The notes: a model not told the origin generated them from the letters alone. Positions 26,870-36,470 are shown, counted from the stretch's first letter. The stretch: 64,000 nt of DNA from Pontibacter qinzhouensis (GCF_008017455.1 NZ_VRTY01000017.1:1-64000); one strand, 5' to 3'. Numbers and translations: made by a program.

Positions 26870-26956
26870 TCTAGTTATTTGATAGAGTTAATAGTAATAT
26901 AAGGCTTAGTTGATTCTTTTATAGCTCTGGTTGTTAAATGCATAACAAATAATAAT

Positions 26957-27061
26957 ATGAAACATCTTTATTTTATCTCACTTCCAGTCACCTTTACCTT
27001 AGCGGCGAGTTCTGCTTCTAGCTTAGGTCGTTTAAGCAACATCGCCTGCTGTTGTTGCTAA
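26957..27061 (+). CDS. 34-residue leader peptide ending in four cysteines
   Basis: ATG at 26957, TAA at 27059-27061. The N-terminus is signal-like (MKHLYFISLPVTFTLAAS), the middle is LGRLSNIA, and the last four codons before the stop are TGC TGT TGT TGC. The Cys codons lie inside a possible hairpin: AGCAACA (27035-27041) pairs with TGTTGCT (27053-27059). An exclusive alternative pairing exists between CTGC at 27046 and GCAG at 27070. Short upstream ORFs ending in a run of Cys codons are known in mycobacteria as cysteine-responsive attenuators. Here the downstream operon encodes two sulfatases and their activating enzyme, so sulfur-status control makes sense. Translation and function are inferred; a Cys-rich small secreted peptide is the alternative. 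It is too short for ordinary gene calling. Confidence 0.5.
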   Translation: MKHLYFISLPVTFTLAASSASSLGRLSNIACCCC

Positions 27062-27259
27062 TTCTATTTGCAGTTGAGGCTGCATTATAATCCTTCCTTT
27101 CAATAAATAATGGCTTTTTCAGCATCTGGTACATGATGAAAAGAGACATGGTTTTCCTGTTGCTTCCACCTTTCAGAACCTGAGAGGCAGGCAGAGATTT
27201 AATATAATAGCATATAGTAAGCAACCGGTGTAAGCTGGGATGCCAGGATATGTTATGTC

Positions 27260-27315
27260 AATAAAAAGCTTTCCCGGCTTATGGCGCCTCTGGTACAGGC
27301 ACCGGCCGGGAAAGC
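27260..27315 (-). terminator. Minus-strand terminator just upstream of susC
   Basis: GCTTTCCCGGC (27268-27278) and GCCGGGAAAGC (27305-27315) form a perfect 11-bp stem. On the minus strand the stem is followed by TTTTTATT (27267-27260). On the plus strand there is no T-run. It sits 30 bases before the susC start codon. I infer the 3' end of an antisense transcript starting inside or near the 5' part of susC. The hairpin may also fold in the sense leader. Confidence 0.65.
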
Positions 27316-27344
27316 AGCTAGAAAAATACTAACACACAAATTTA

Positions 27345-30300
27345 ATGATTAAGAAGAATTTACTGCATAAAAGTAGTAGGCTTTTGCTATTGCTGGCAGC
27401 GTATGGGCTGTCGTATCCTATACAGGCTGCTCCCCGCATTGCGTCTGACAATTCAGAAAGACGAATCTTAGAAAATAATTTTTTAAACTCACAACCGCAG
27501 CAAACGTCCATAACAGGTAGAGTTACGTCTCAGGAAGGAGAACCTCTGCCGGGTGTAACAGTTGTTCTTAAAGGGACTTCATTTGGATCCATAACAGATT
27601 TAGATGGCAATTTTAGCCTGAGTGCTTCCTTACAAGCCAACAATGTACTTGTCTTTTCTTTTGTGGGTTATCAGCCCAAAGAGGTGCCTTACAAAGCAGG
27701 GCAGCGGCTACAGGTTGTGCTTACAGAAGATGCCAAGTCGCTTAGTGAGGTAGTGGTAGTAGGGTATGGCACGCAGAAGAAAAGCGACCTGACCGGTTCG
27801 GTGGGTACGGTGTCAAAAGAACTAATTGAGCAGCAGCCAGTAAGCTCTATCGACAGAGCATTGCAAGGGGCAGCAGCAGGTGTGCAGGTAACGCAAACAT
27901 CGGGGCAGCCCGGTGGCGGTGTCAGTATTCGTATTCGGGGAGGAGGTTCTATTCAGGGAGGCAATGAGCCACTGTATGTTATAGATGGATTCCCGTTGTA
28001 TAATAATGCGGCCAGTGCAGGTGTTACCAGTGGCGCAGATGTTAACCCCCTGGCTAGTATAAACCCCAGTGACATAGAGTCGATGCATATACTGAAAGAT
28101 GCCTCTGCTACCGCTATTTATGGTTCTCGTGGGGCGAATGGGGTTATCATTATTACAACTAAAAAAGGTGCGGCAGGTACGAGCATAGTGAGTTATGAAG
28201 GAAGTTATGGCTTGCAAGCCCTGCGGCAAAAAATTGATTTACTGAACGCAAGTGAGTTTGCCCAGCTTCGCAACGAAGCATTGCAAGATAGAAACCCGGC
28301 TGGTGGTCCTTATCAGTATTTAGCCCCTGCTGAAATTGCCGCTTTGGGTACAGGAACGGATTGGCAGGATGCGGCTTTTCATCAGTCCCCTATCCAGAAC
28401 CATCAAATCTCGATATCCGGTGGAAACGAAAAAACTCGTTATGCCCTTACAGGAGGATATTTCGGACAAGATGGTATTATCAGGAATACGGACTTCAAGC
28501 GGTTAAGCGCCAGAATTAACCTCGATTCTAAAATTACCGATAAGTTCAATGTGGGGCTGAATCTTACCGGGAGCAGAACAGATGCTAACTTAGCTCCCTC
28601 CGGTATCGTGAGTTCTTTGCTTACAATGCCTCCTACCGCTACCATTTATGAAGCAGATGGAAACTATACTTTTCGGAATCCCTTTGAAAACCTTATTACT
28701 AATCCCATAGCATCATTGTTTGAGCAGACAAACAAAACAAATACCTTGCGGGTTCTCAGCACGATTTATGGCGAATACACACTGTTAGATGGACTCGTTG
28801 CTAAAGTATCTTTCGGAACAGATATTACTACTACAAAAGATGAAAGTTACATTCCGAGAACGTTGTATGAGGGAATTGCTGTAAACGGGCAGGCCGCAAT
28901 AGGTCAGTTAAACTCCTATTCCTGGTTAAACGAAAATACCTTAACCTATAGAAAGGAATCCGGCAAACATTCGCTTAATGCGTTATTAGGTTTTACCCAA
29001 CAGGAATTTTCTAATGATGTTTTCAGGGCTGGCTCTCAACAGTTCGTGTCAGATGACCTTACCTACAACAGTCTTCAAGGAGGTGCCACTCCTACAGTTC
29101 CTTACTCTGATGCTTACTCCTGGTCCTTAATATCGTATCTGGGCAGATTGAACTATTTCTTCGATCAGCGTTACTTTTTTACAGCTAGTTTAAGGGCAGA
29201 CGGTTCCTCTAGGTTTGGGAAGAACAACAAGTGGGGCTATTTCCCGTCTGTTGCTTTTGCCTGGAAAATTAGCAACGAGAACTTCTTTACGAATGTAAAT
29301 CTTCCCATCACCGATTTTAAGTTCAGGACAAGCTTTGGTGCCACCGGTAACCAGGAAATAGGCATGTACCAGTCCCTGTCGACCTTAAGCAGCGTGCGGG
29401 TGCTGCTGGGAGAACAGATAACCACTGGCTTCAGACCCGACAGAATCGCAAACGACAACCTGGGCTGGGAAACAACTTACCAGTTTGACTCCGGAATTGA
29501 CCTGGGGCTGTTCGAGAACAGGCTCCTGCTGACAGTGGATGGCTACTATAAGAAAACAGTCGATCTGCTGCTCAACGTGCAGATTCCGTGGACATCCGGG
29601 CACTCTTCTTCGCTTCAGAACTTTGGCGCTGTAGAAAACCGCGGGCTAGAGTTCGGGATTAATACAGTTAACATTGATAATGGCGCTCTTACCTGGAACT
29701 CCAGCCTCAACCTGGCCTTTAATCGGAACAAAGTATTGAAAATAGGAGATGGTCAAGAGGATTTTATCATTAGTGGAGACTACATCATAAAAGTTGGCGA
29801 ACCTTTAGGCTCTTTTTATGGCTCTGTAACAGATGGCGTTTTGCAGCCGGGCGAAGTTGCTGAAAAGGGAAATCTAACTGGTAAATCTTCACCAAAAGCC
29901 GGGGACAGGCTCTACAAAGATGTCGATAATAATGGTACCTTCTCTAATGCTGCAGATAGAGCTATTATTGGCAATGCCCAACCTGACTACTTTTTTGGAT
30001 TAACAAATAATATTGCCTGGAAAGGATTGGATTTGTCTGTTTTCTTGCAGGGGTCTGTTGGAAACCAGATTGTTAATAAAAACAGGCAAAGTCTTGAGCT
30101 CTTTACTGGTTTGCAGAATGCAGCTGGTTCTGCTCGGGATAGATGGTCTCCTTCTAACACTGATACAGATATTCCGAGAGCATCCTCTGACCCATCCAAT
30201 ATCTTTTCTAACCGGTTTGTTGAAGACGGTTCCTATATACGGCTCAAAAATATTACACTGGGTTACACACTGCCTGTTGCCCTTACCAAATGGGCACGTG

Positions 30301-30470
30301 TATCGAATGCACGTCTGTTTATAACAGGCCAAAACCTCCTTACCTGGACAAGCTATACAGGCTACGACCCCGAAGTAACATCTACTAACAACACGGTTTC
30401 TCAAGGTACAGACCAAGGTGTTTACCCCGTGGCAAAAACAGTTACAACCGGAGTAAAAGTTACCTTCTAG
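27345..30470 (+). CDS. SusC/RagA-family TonB-linked outer membrane transporter, 1041 aa
   Basis: A signal peptide ends near residue 28 (YPIQAAP). A carboxypeptidase-like regulatory domain follows (about 53-130: ITGRVTSQEGEPLPGVTVVL), then the TonB-box/plug start VVVVGYGTQKKSDLTGSVGT (about 137-156) with GGGSIQGGNEPLYVIDGFPL, then the 22-strand barrel to the C-terminal aromatic F. It imports oligosaccharides across the outer membrane together with the SusD-like protein encoded 34 bases downstream. Length and motifs are normal. Downstream sulfatases suggest that the imported glycan is sulfated. The leader carries the CCCC peptide and a minus-strand terminator. Confidence 0.96.
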   Translation: MIKKNLLHKSSRLLLLLAAYGLSYPIQAAPRIASDNSERRILENNFLNSQPQQTSITGRVTSQEGEPLPGVTVVLKGTSFGSITDLDGNFSLSASLQANNVLVFSFVGYQPKEVPYKAGQRLQVVLTEDAKSLSEVVVVGYGTQKKSDLTGSVGTVSKELIEQQPVSSIDRALQGAAAGVQVTQTSGQPGGGVSIRIRGGGSIQGGNEPLYVIDGFPLYNNAASAGVTSGADVNPLASINPSDIESMHILKDASATAIYGSRGANGVIIITTKKGAAGTSIVSYEGSYGLQALRQKIDLLNASEFAQLRNEALQDRNPAGGPYQYLAPAEIAALGTGTDWQDAAFHQSPIQNHQISISGGNEKTRYALTGGYFGQDGIIRNTDFKRLSARINLDSKITDKFNVGLNLTGSRTDANLAPSGIVSSLLTMPPTATIYEADGNYTFRNPFENLITNPIASLFEQTNKTNTLRVLSTIYGEYTLLDGLVAKVSFGTDITTTKDESYIPRTLYEGIAVNGQAAIGQLNSYSWLNENTLTYRKESGKHSLNALLGFTQQEFSNDVFRAGSQQFVSDDLTYNSLQGGATPTVPYSDAYSWSLISYLGRLNYFFDQRYFFTASLRADGSSRFGKNNKWGYFPSVAFAWKISNENFFTNVNLPITDFKFRTSFGATGNQEIGMYQSLSTLSSVRVLLGEQITTGFRPDRIANDNLGWETTYQFDSGIDLGLFENRLLLTVDGYYKKTVDLLLNVQIPWTSGHSSSLQNFGAVENRGLEFGINTVNIDNGALTWNSSLNLAFNRNKVLKIGDGQEDFIISGDYIIKVGEPLGSFYGSVTDGVLQPGEVAEKGNLTGKSSPKAGDRLYKDVDNNGTFSNAADRAIIGNAQPDYFFGLTNNIAWKGLDLSVFLQGSVGNQIVNKNRQSLELFTGLQNAAGSARDRWSPSNTDTDIPRASSDPSNIFSNRFVEDGSYIRLKNITLGYTLPVALTKWARVSNARLFITGQNLLTWTSYTGYDPEVTSTNNTVSQGTDQGVYPVAKTVTTGVKVTF

Positions 30471-30504
30471 AAGAATTTAGTAAAATTTAAAGCCAGTATG
30501 ATAC

Positions 30505-31953
30505 ATGAAAAAATTAACATATATTCTGTTGCTATTCTCTTTTTCTTGCACAAACCTTGAAGAAGTTCCACCTTCTAATTTAACTACTGAGCAATTTTAT
30601 AAAAACGAGAAAGATGCATTAGCTGCTGTAAATGCTATTTATCACCGCATGTTTACCGAACAGTTAGTGCTTTTTAACCGGCAGCTCATGATGTTAGAAA
30701 TGGCCACTGACGATGTTACAGCCGGTCCCCGTACCAGAAGCGCCCAGGTGGTGGATATGTCGAAGCTCCAACACGTGCCTAACAACACAGCCGTTGAATG
30801 GACCTGGCAATATACCTACGAAGCCATAAACAGGGCAAATATTGCGGTTGACAGGATAGAGGCATTAGGTGAAGACGTAATTAACAGTGAGCTTAAAACG
30901 AGGTTGGTGAACGAAGCCAAATTATTGAGGGCCTGGAATTATTTTAACCTTGTCAGGTGGTTTGGTCCTGTTCCTCTTATACTGCACGAAACTACGTCGC
31001 TTACAAACGAAGCCTTGCAAGTGCAACAAGCTTCGGAAGAAGTGCTCTATAACCAGATAATTCTTGACCTCACATCGGCTGAGAGTCTGCCGGCACCTGG
31101 TACTTACGCTACAGCCGATGCAGGCAGGGTAACAGCTGGTGCTGCCAAAACTCTTCTGGCCAAGGTATACCTTACCAGAAAGGAATGGGGTAAGGCGGCA
31201 GACAAGCTAAAAGAGGTAATTGATTTAGGATGGTATAGTTTGTTCGATAATTTTGCTGATGTGTATAATGTAGCCACAAAGAATGGCAAGGAACACATCT
31301 TCTCCATCCAGTTTAATGGCGACCCTTCTATTGTCAATCACCTGGCCATGTTTTCGCTGCCATTCGAGTTTAATGGCGAATACGTAGATGCCCCCCATTT
31401 GCCAGGCCAGCTTTATGAAAGTTACGACCTGCAGGACGAAAGAAGGAATTTAACACTGGCTAAACAGTTGTATAATCCGCAGACAGGGCAAACCGTAAAT
31501 CTGCAGCACCTGACCTATGTCAAGTTTTTTGATTCTTCCAAAGCGTTAGCGCCCCAGCAATCTGCCAAAAATATACCGCTTTTCAGGTATGCCGATATTC
31601 TGCTGATGTATGCAGAAGCTTTAAATGAACTTAACGGACCTACGCAGGAGGCTTATCATCCTATCAACCTGGTAAGGCAGCGGGCCCATATTCCGTTGCT
31701 TCAGGAGGTAAGCCTCAATTTAACGAAGGAGCAGTTCCGGGATGCGGTATTTCTGGAGAGGCGGAAGGAACTGGCACTGGAATACCACCGCTGGTTTGAC
31801 CTGGCCAGAAGAGGTCCGGAAGAGTATGTGAAAGCACTACATGCAGCTGGTAAAACAAATGCAGCGCCACGCCATGTGCATTTTCCTGTTCCGCAACGCG
31901 AACTGCAGCTAAACTTAAACCTCCGGCAGCATCCTGACTGGGTAGGGTTCTGA
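30505..31953 (+). CDS. SusD/RagB-family glycan-binding lipoprotein
   Basis: The N-terminus is a lipoprotein signal (LLLFSFSC, Cys near residue 15). The N-terminal SusD domain contains PPSNLTTEQFYKNEKDALAA, and the TPR-rich core contains LRAWNYFNLVRWFGPVPLI. The C-terminal half holds LFRYADILLMYAEALNEL and the family ending FPVPQRELQLNLNLRQHPDW. At 482 residues it is of usual size. It forms the lid of the SusC transporter and binds the oligosaccharide at the surface. Confidence 0.95.
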   Translation: MKKLTYILLLFSFSCTNLEEVPPSNLTTEQFYKNEKDALAAVNAIYHRMFTEQLVLFNRQLMMLEMATDDVTAGPRTRSAQVVDMSKLQHVPNNTAVEWTWQYTYEAINRANIAVDRIEALGEDVINSELKTRLVNEAKLLRAWNYFNLVRWFGPVPLILHETTSLTNEALQVQQASEEVLYNQIILDLTSAESLPAPGTYATADAGRVTAGAAKTLLAKVYLTRKEWGKAADKLKEVIDLGWYSLFDNFADVYNVATKNGKEHIFSIQFNGDPSIVNHLAMFSLPFEFNGEYVDAPHLPGQLYESYDLQDERRNLTLAKQLYNPQTGQTVNLQHLTYVKFFDSSKALAPQQSAKNIPLFRYADILLMYAEALNELNGPTQEAYHPINLVRQRAHIPLLQEVSLNLTKEQFRDAVFLERRKELALEYHRWFDLARRGPEEYVKALHAAGKTNAAPRHVHFPVPQRELQLNLNLRQHPDWVGF

Positions 31954-31988
31954 TTAGTCTATTTTTCATTGTAAACGAAACGCGATAT

Positions 31989-33662
31989 ATGATATTTCAA
32001 GGAAAATTACTGGCGCATGCACTTGCCGTGCTCCTGTTGGCCAACTCTGTTGCCGATACCACGGCACAAAAGCGAAACGAAAAACCAAATATCGTCTTGA
32101 TAATGGTAGATGATATGGGTTATTCTGACTTAGGCAGTTATGGCTCCGAAATTTCCACCCCTAATCTGGACAAACTGGCTTCGGAAGGAACACGGTTCAG
32201 AGAATTCTATAACAATTCGATCTGTGCTCCTACACGCGCATCGCTGCTTACAGGCCAGTATCAGCATAAGGCTGGTGTGGGTTATTTTGATGTGAACCTA
32301 GGATTGCCAGCCTACCAGGGCTACCTGAACCGGGAGTCGCTTACCCTGGCAGAAGTGTTGCAGGCTAATGGTTACAGCACCCTGATGGCAGGAAAGTGGC
32401 ATGTTGGTAAAGACAGCCTTGCCTGGCCAAACCAACGTGGGTTCGAGCAGTTTTATGGCTTTATTCCTGGTGCAAGCAACTACTTCGACATAGGTGAATA
32501 TGGAACTGCTCCACCGGTTGTGCTGGTAAAAAATAACCAAAAAGAACATCTGAAACCAGGTGAGTACTTAACCAATACCATAACAGATAATGCGCTGGCA
32601 TTTTTAGAGCAACAGAATAAACATAAAAAGCCATTCTTTTTATACCTCGCTTACAATGCTCCTCACTGGCCTTTGCAGGCATTACCGGAAGATATTGCCA
32701 AATACAAAGGCCGCTATAACATAGGCTGGGACTCTTTGCGGGAAGAGCGTCTGTCTCGCCAGGCAGCTTTAGGCCTGCTGCCCCCGAACCAGACAATAGC
32801 AGCAAGAGACCCGGAAGTGCCGCTCTGGGAAAACCTGAACTACGACACAAAACAACTCTGGCAAGCCAAAATGGAAGTGTATGCGGCCATGGTCGATCGG
32901 GTAGACCAGAATGTAGGCAGGGTCTTACATAAACTGAAGGATTTGGGGAAAGCTGAAAACACACTCATAGTGTTTATATCGGACAACGGGGCGCAGGGCG
33001 GCTATGTAAACCCTTTAAGAAGAGGGAGCAGCCGAAACTCCGGCCCTATCGGTACGCCAGGTTCTTACGATTACCAGGAGCAAAGCTGGGCCTATGTGTC
33101 TAATACTCCTCTTCGCCAGTACAAGAACAATATGCACGAAGGAGGATTCAGAACACCATTTATTGCCTGGTTTCCGGGTAAAATAAAGCCGGGCTCGCTA
33201 GTGAAAGGAACAGGCCATTTAATTGACCTGGCCCCAACCTTTTATGAATTGGCCGGTGCAAAATATCCTGCCACATACAAGGGAGCTACTGCACATCCTT
33301 TGGCTGGTAAAAGTCTGTTGCCAGTGCTATACGGCAGGGCAGAGGAAGTAAACAGAGGAGAACCCATATTTTGGGAACGAGCAGGAAACAGAGCTGCCAG
33401 AGAGGGCCAATGGAAAATTGTGTCTGACTACCCCGGCTACACCTGGGAGCTGTACAACCTGGATAATGACTTGGGCGAAACCAGAGACCTGGCAAGCCAG
33501 CATCCTGACATTGTGAACTCGTTAGCTGCTAAGTATTTTAAGTGGGCAGAGCGAACCGGAGTAGTAGATTACGACAAGATTAAAAGAAACGGAAACGCTG
33601 CTCCAGCCGAAGCTCCCAGAACACCAACTACGGCCCGGTCTGCCCCCCAACGAACCAACTGA
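31989..33662 (+). CDS. Secreted type I sulfatase (formylglycine-dependent)
   Basis: A signal peptide ends near residue 27. The metal-binding start NIVLIMVDDMGYSDLGSYG is followed by the sulfatase signature with Cys79 in ICAPTRASLLTGQY, so the Cys of C-x-P-x-R is available for conversion to formylglycine. Further family features are AGKWHVGKD (Lys and His of the active site), FFLYLAYNAPHWPLQ, and SDNGAQGG for the second metal site. The length of 557 is usual for S1-family arylsulfatases. It removes sulfate esters from glycan fragments in the periplasm. The C-terminal 20 residues are low-complexity (Pro/Ala/Thr). Confidence 0.93.
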   Translation: MIFQGKLLAHALAVLLLANSVADTTAQKRNEKPNIVLIMVDDMGYSDLGSYGSEISTPNLDKLASEGTRFREFYNNSICAPTRASLLTGQYQHKAGVGYFDVNLGLPAYQGYLNRESLTLAEVLQANGYSTLMAGKWHVGKDSLAWPNQRGFEQFYGFIPGASNYFDIGEYGTAPPVVLVKNNQKEHLKPGEYLTNTITDNALAFLEQQNKHKKPFFLYLAYNAPHWPLQALPEDIAKYKGRYNIGWDSLREERLSRQAALGLLPPNQTIAARDPEVPLWENLNYDTKQLWQAKMEVYAAMVDRVDQNVGRVLHKLKDLGKAENTLIVFISDNGAQGGYVNPLRRGSSRNSGPIGTPGSYDYQEQSWAYVSNTPLRQYKNNMHEGGFRTPFIAWFPGKIKPGSLVKGTGHLIDLAPTFYELAGAKYPATYKGATAHPLAGKSLLPVLYGRAEEVNRGEPIFWERAGNRAAREGQWKIVSDYPGYTWELYNLDNDLGETRDLASQHPDIVNSLAAKYFKWAERTGVVDYDKIKRNGNAAPAEAPRTPTTARSAPQRTN

Positions 33663-33700
33663 TTTAAGAATACTTGCTGATGGCGTTAAATGTAAAGCAT

Positions 33701-34594
33701 ATGAAAAGCCTTTCAAAAAAGGCTATAGCAGTATACAGCTCTATGGTGGTTGGCATATTTGCCGTGAGTAGCCTGGTAGCAGCTCCTTTCTTTATGTCAA
33801 AGGCTAATCCTGATAAGGCGCTTTATCCGGAAATGGCTTTGATTCCGGGAGGGATGCTCGAAACAGAAAATTCGGCCAGAGAGCGAACCAAAGAAAGAAT
33901 AGCTCCTTTTTACCTAGACAAAAACCTGGTTACAGTGGCTGAATTCGATGCTTTTGTAAAGGCAACCGGCTACACCACAGAGGCAGAAAAATTCGGAAAT
34001 TCGGGCGTGTTTAATTTTCAGAAGCACGGCTGGGATATAGAAGAAGGTGCCAATTACCTCTATCCTTTCGGTAAGGACAAACCAGCTGCGCAGCCAGACC
34101 ACCCCGTTACACAGGTCTCCTGGAACGATGCCAGAGCCTATGCAGCCTGGAGAGGCAAAAGGCTTCCTACCCAGTGGGAGTGGGAGTGGGCAGCCATGAA
34201 TGGGCAACAGTCGGAGCAGGTATACACCTGGGGTAACCAGCTTATGGAGGGCGGCAAGTACAAAGCTAATACCTGGCAAGGAGCCTTTCCGGCTTACAAT
34301 ACCTTACAAGATGGCTATGAAGCTACCTCGCCGGTTGGTGCCTTTGGCGAAAATAAGATGGGGCTAACCGATATGGGGGGCAATGTTTGGCAATGGTGCC
34401 ACGACGATGTTGCGCCAAACCAGGCCGACGCCAGCTTAGATCCGGGCATAAGAAAAGTATTGCGTGGCGGCTCCTTCCTTTGCGACCCTGGTGTGTGCCA
34501 TGGTTACCAGATAAAGGGGCGAGCCTCTTCTACTCCCGAATCAGCTATGGTGCATATAGGCTTCAGATGTGCAAAAGATATTAACCAAGATTAA
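33701..34594 (+). CDS. Formylglycine-generating enzyme (SUMF1/FGE family), exported
   Basis: I chose the ATG at 33701 (MKSLSKKAIAVYSS...), which gives a standard export signal; ATG 33680 is an in-frame alternative. The FGE-sulfatase domain begins at LIPGGMLETENS and includes PVTQVSWNDARAYAAWRGKR, LPTQWEWEWAA and MGGNVWQWCHD. Near the C-terminus GGSFLCDPGVCHGYQ carries Cys261 and Cys266, spaced as the two catalytic cysteines of aerobic copper-dependent FGE. RASSTPESAMVHIGFRCA completes the family signature. Many proteins of this superfamily lack those cysteines, so this one is probably a true FGE. It sits between the two CAPTR sulfatase genes and should activate both after export. Confidence 0.9.
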   Translation: MKSLSKKAIAVYSSMVVGIFAVSSLVAAPFFMSKANPDKALYPEMALIPGGMLETENSARERTKERIAPFYLDKNLVTVAEFDAFVKATGYTTEAEKFGNSGVFNFQKHGWDIEEGANYLYPFGKDKPAAQPDHPVTQVSWNDARAYAAWRGKRLPTQWEWEWAAMNGQQSEQVYTWGNQLMEGGKYKANTWQGAFPAYNTLQDGYEATSPVGAFGENKMGLTDMGGNVWQWCHDDVAPNQADASLDPGIRKVLRGGSFLCDPGVCHGYQIKGRASSTPESAMVHIGFRCAKDINQD

Positions 34595-34606
34595 ACACAA
34601 AAAAAT

Positions 34607-36286
34607 ATGAGAGTAAAAAGTAGCATTTTTATCAAGAGCAGCTTGCCGGTACTTGCTGTTCTAGTCATGTTCGCCTGCACGCGCATAGGCCAGAAAGAGG
34701 CAGAAAGCACAGAAGCAGAGCGCCCCAATGTCGTGCTCATCCTCACCGACGATTTAGGATATTCTGACATAGGAGCCTACGGAAGTGAAATTAACACCCC
34801 CAATCTCGATGCCTTGGCAGCATCTGGGGTGCGCTTTAAGGAGTTTTACAATGTCGGCATCTGTGCCCCTACACGCGCGGCTCTTTTAACAGGGCAGTAT
34901 AACCATAATGCAGGCATCGGGCACTTTTCTTCAGACCTGGGCAACGAATATTACCAAGGCTACATCAGGAAAAACGTGCCAACCATTGCCGAAGTGCTCA
35001 GAGCTAATGGGTACAACACCCTGATGTCGGGAAAATGGCACGTAGGTTCTGATTCTCTGCAAGGCCCATCCCATAGAGGGTTCGATAATTTTTACGGGTT
35101 CTTAGGTGGTGCAAGTGTTTTCTTTGCGCATAGTCCTAACACAACCAACCTGACTGCGCTAAACCGGAATGACCAGAAAATTACAGCGCCGGATGACCCG
35201 TCATTCTATCTGACAGATGCCATTACAGACGAGGCGATTCAGATGATCGGCTCTACACAGAAACCAAACAATCCGTTTTTCCTGTATCTGGCCTACAACG
35301 CGCCACACTGGCCGCTTCAGGCAATGCCTGAAGATATAGCCAAATACAAAGGCAGGTATAATACTGGCTGGGACAACTTAAGCGAAGCCAGGTTTCAGAA
35401 GCAACTGGAACTGGGTATTGTCGACAAAGGTTTTGTAAAACCCGAAAGGCCATCAACCATACCAGCCTGGACGAGTTTAAGCGAGCAAGACAGGCAGGAG
35501 TGGGCCGCCAGAATGGAAGTGCACGCTGCCATGATTGACCGGATGGACCAGAACCTGGGGAAGCTAATTGCCTACTTAAAACAGTCTGGCCAATACGACA
35601 ACACCATTTTTTTCTTTATGTCTGATAATGGCGCTGCAGGAGAAGAAATGACCAGAAACCAGGCTGGCGATAGCAAACCTGTTGTAGGAACAGCAGACTC
35701 ATATTATTCTATAACCCACCACTGGGCTTATGCTGCCAATACACCTTTTTCTTATTGGAAGTCGATACCTTACGAAGGGGGCTTAAGTTCTCCTTTTATT
35801 GCTTCGTTCCCGAAGGCTTTTAACCAGAACAGAATAGTAACAGGAAGAGGGCATTTAATTGATATACTGCCTACCATTCTGGAAGCAACCCGGAGCACCT
35901 ACCTGCAGGAAATTAATGGAAACCAAACCAGGCCACTTGCAGGTAAGTCGCTGGTGCCACTCCTGAGCGGTAACTCTACTGTGAGCCACGATACCTTGTT
36001 CTTTGAATGGGGTGGTAACAGAGCAGTTAGGGCAGGCGATTGGAAGTTGCTTGCCCTGCGCGGAAGTCCGAACTGGAAACTGTATAACATTAAAACAGAC
36101 AGAGGCGAAACAAAAGATGTGGCCGCTGCAAATCCTGGCTTGGTTAATGACTTGAAAGGCACCTACCTTAACTGGGCTAAAGCGAACCACGTAACCAATA
36201 CCGACTCCCTGCTACACGTTACCCAGAACAGCATGCTGCAATTTCAGAAAAGGATAGAACAGACCATACCTAAAGAAGTGCTGTAG
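34607..36286 (+). CDS. Type I sulfatase lipoprotein (formylglycine-dependent)
   Basis: The lipoprotein signal has lipobox MFAC (Cys near residue 24). The catalytic Cys86 lies in GICAPTRAALLTGQY. NVVLILTDDLGYSDIGAYG, SGKWHVGSD, FFLYLAYNAPHWPLQ and SDNGAAGEEM mark the active site. It is a paralogue of the sulfatase encoded upstream with the same length class, but lipid-anchored. A 12-base gap to the FGE gene supports co-translation. The different anchoring suggests that the two sulfatases handle different positions or stages of the same sulfated glycan. Confidence 0.93.
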   Translation: MRVKSSIFIKSSLPVLAVLVMFACTRIGQKEAESTEAERPNVVLILTDDLGYSDIGAYGSEINTPNLDALAASGVRFKEFYNVGICAPTRAALLTGQYNHNAGIGHFSSDLGNEYYQGYIRKNVPTIAEVLRANGYNTLMSGKWHVGSDSLQGPSHRGFDNFYGFLGGASVFFAHSPNTTNLTALNRNDQKITAPDDPSFYLTDAITDEAIQMIGSTQKPNNPFFLYLAYNAPHWPLQAMPEDIAKYKGRYNTGWDNLSEARFQKQLELGIVDKGFVKPERPSTIPAWTSLSEQDRQEWAARMEVHAAMIDRMDQNLGKLIAYLKQSGQYDNTIFFFMSDNGAAGEEMTRNQAGDSKPVVGTADSYYSITHHWAYAANTPFSYWKSIPYEGGLSSPFIASFPKAFNQNRIVTGRGHLIDILPTILEATRSTYLQEINGNQTRPLAGKSLVPLLSGNSTVSHDTLFFEWGGNRAVRAGDWKLLALRGSPNWKLYNIKTDRGETKDVAAANPGLVNDLKGTYLNWAKANHVTNTDSLLHVTQNSMLQFQKRIEQTIPKEVL

Positions 36287-36373
36287 TTTACTCTGTCAAT
36301 CACTTCCGGCTGCCACAGAGTGTAGCAGGAAACTCTGAATAAGCCAAAGGTACATGCAAGTAAACTAAGGCAC

Positions 36374-36430
36374 ACCCTTGGCAAAATTCTGACGAAACTC
36401 CTTTGGAAGGCTCATTTTATTTAAATAATT
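36374..36430 (+). repeat. 57-bp intergenic repeat, copy 2
   Basis: ACCCTTGGC ... CCTTTGGAAGGCTC ... ATTTAAATAATT. It is preceded at 36349 by GTACATGCAAG, also found before the next copy, so the unit here is about 82 bp. Confidence 0.8.
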
Positions 36431-36470
36431 GGAGTTTGGCGTTTAACTTAAACTTCCTAAACAGGTAAAG

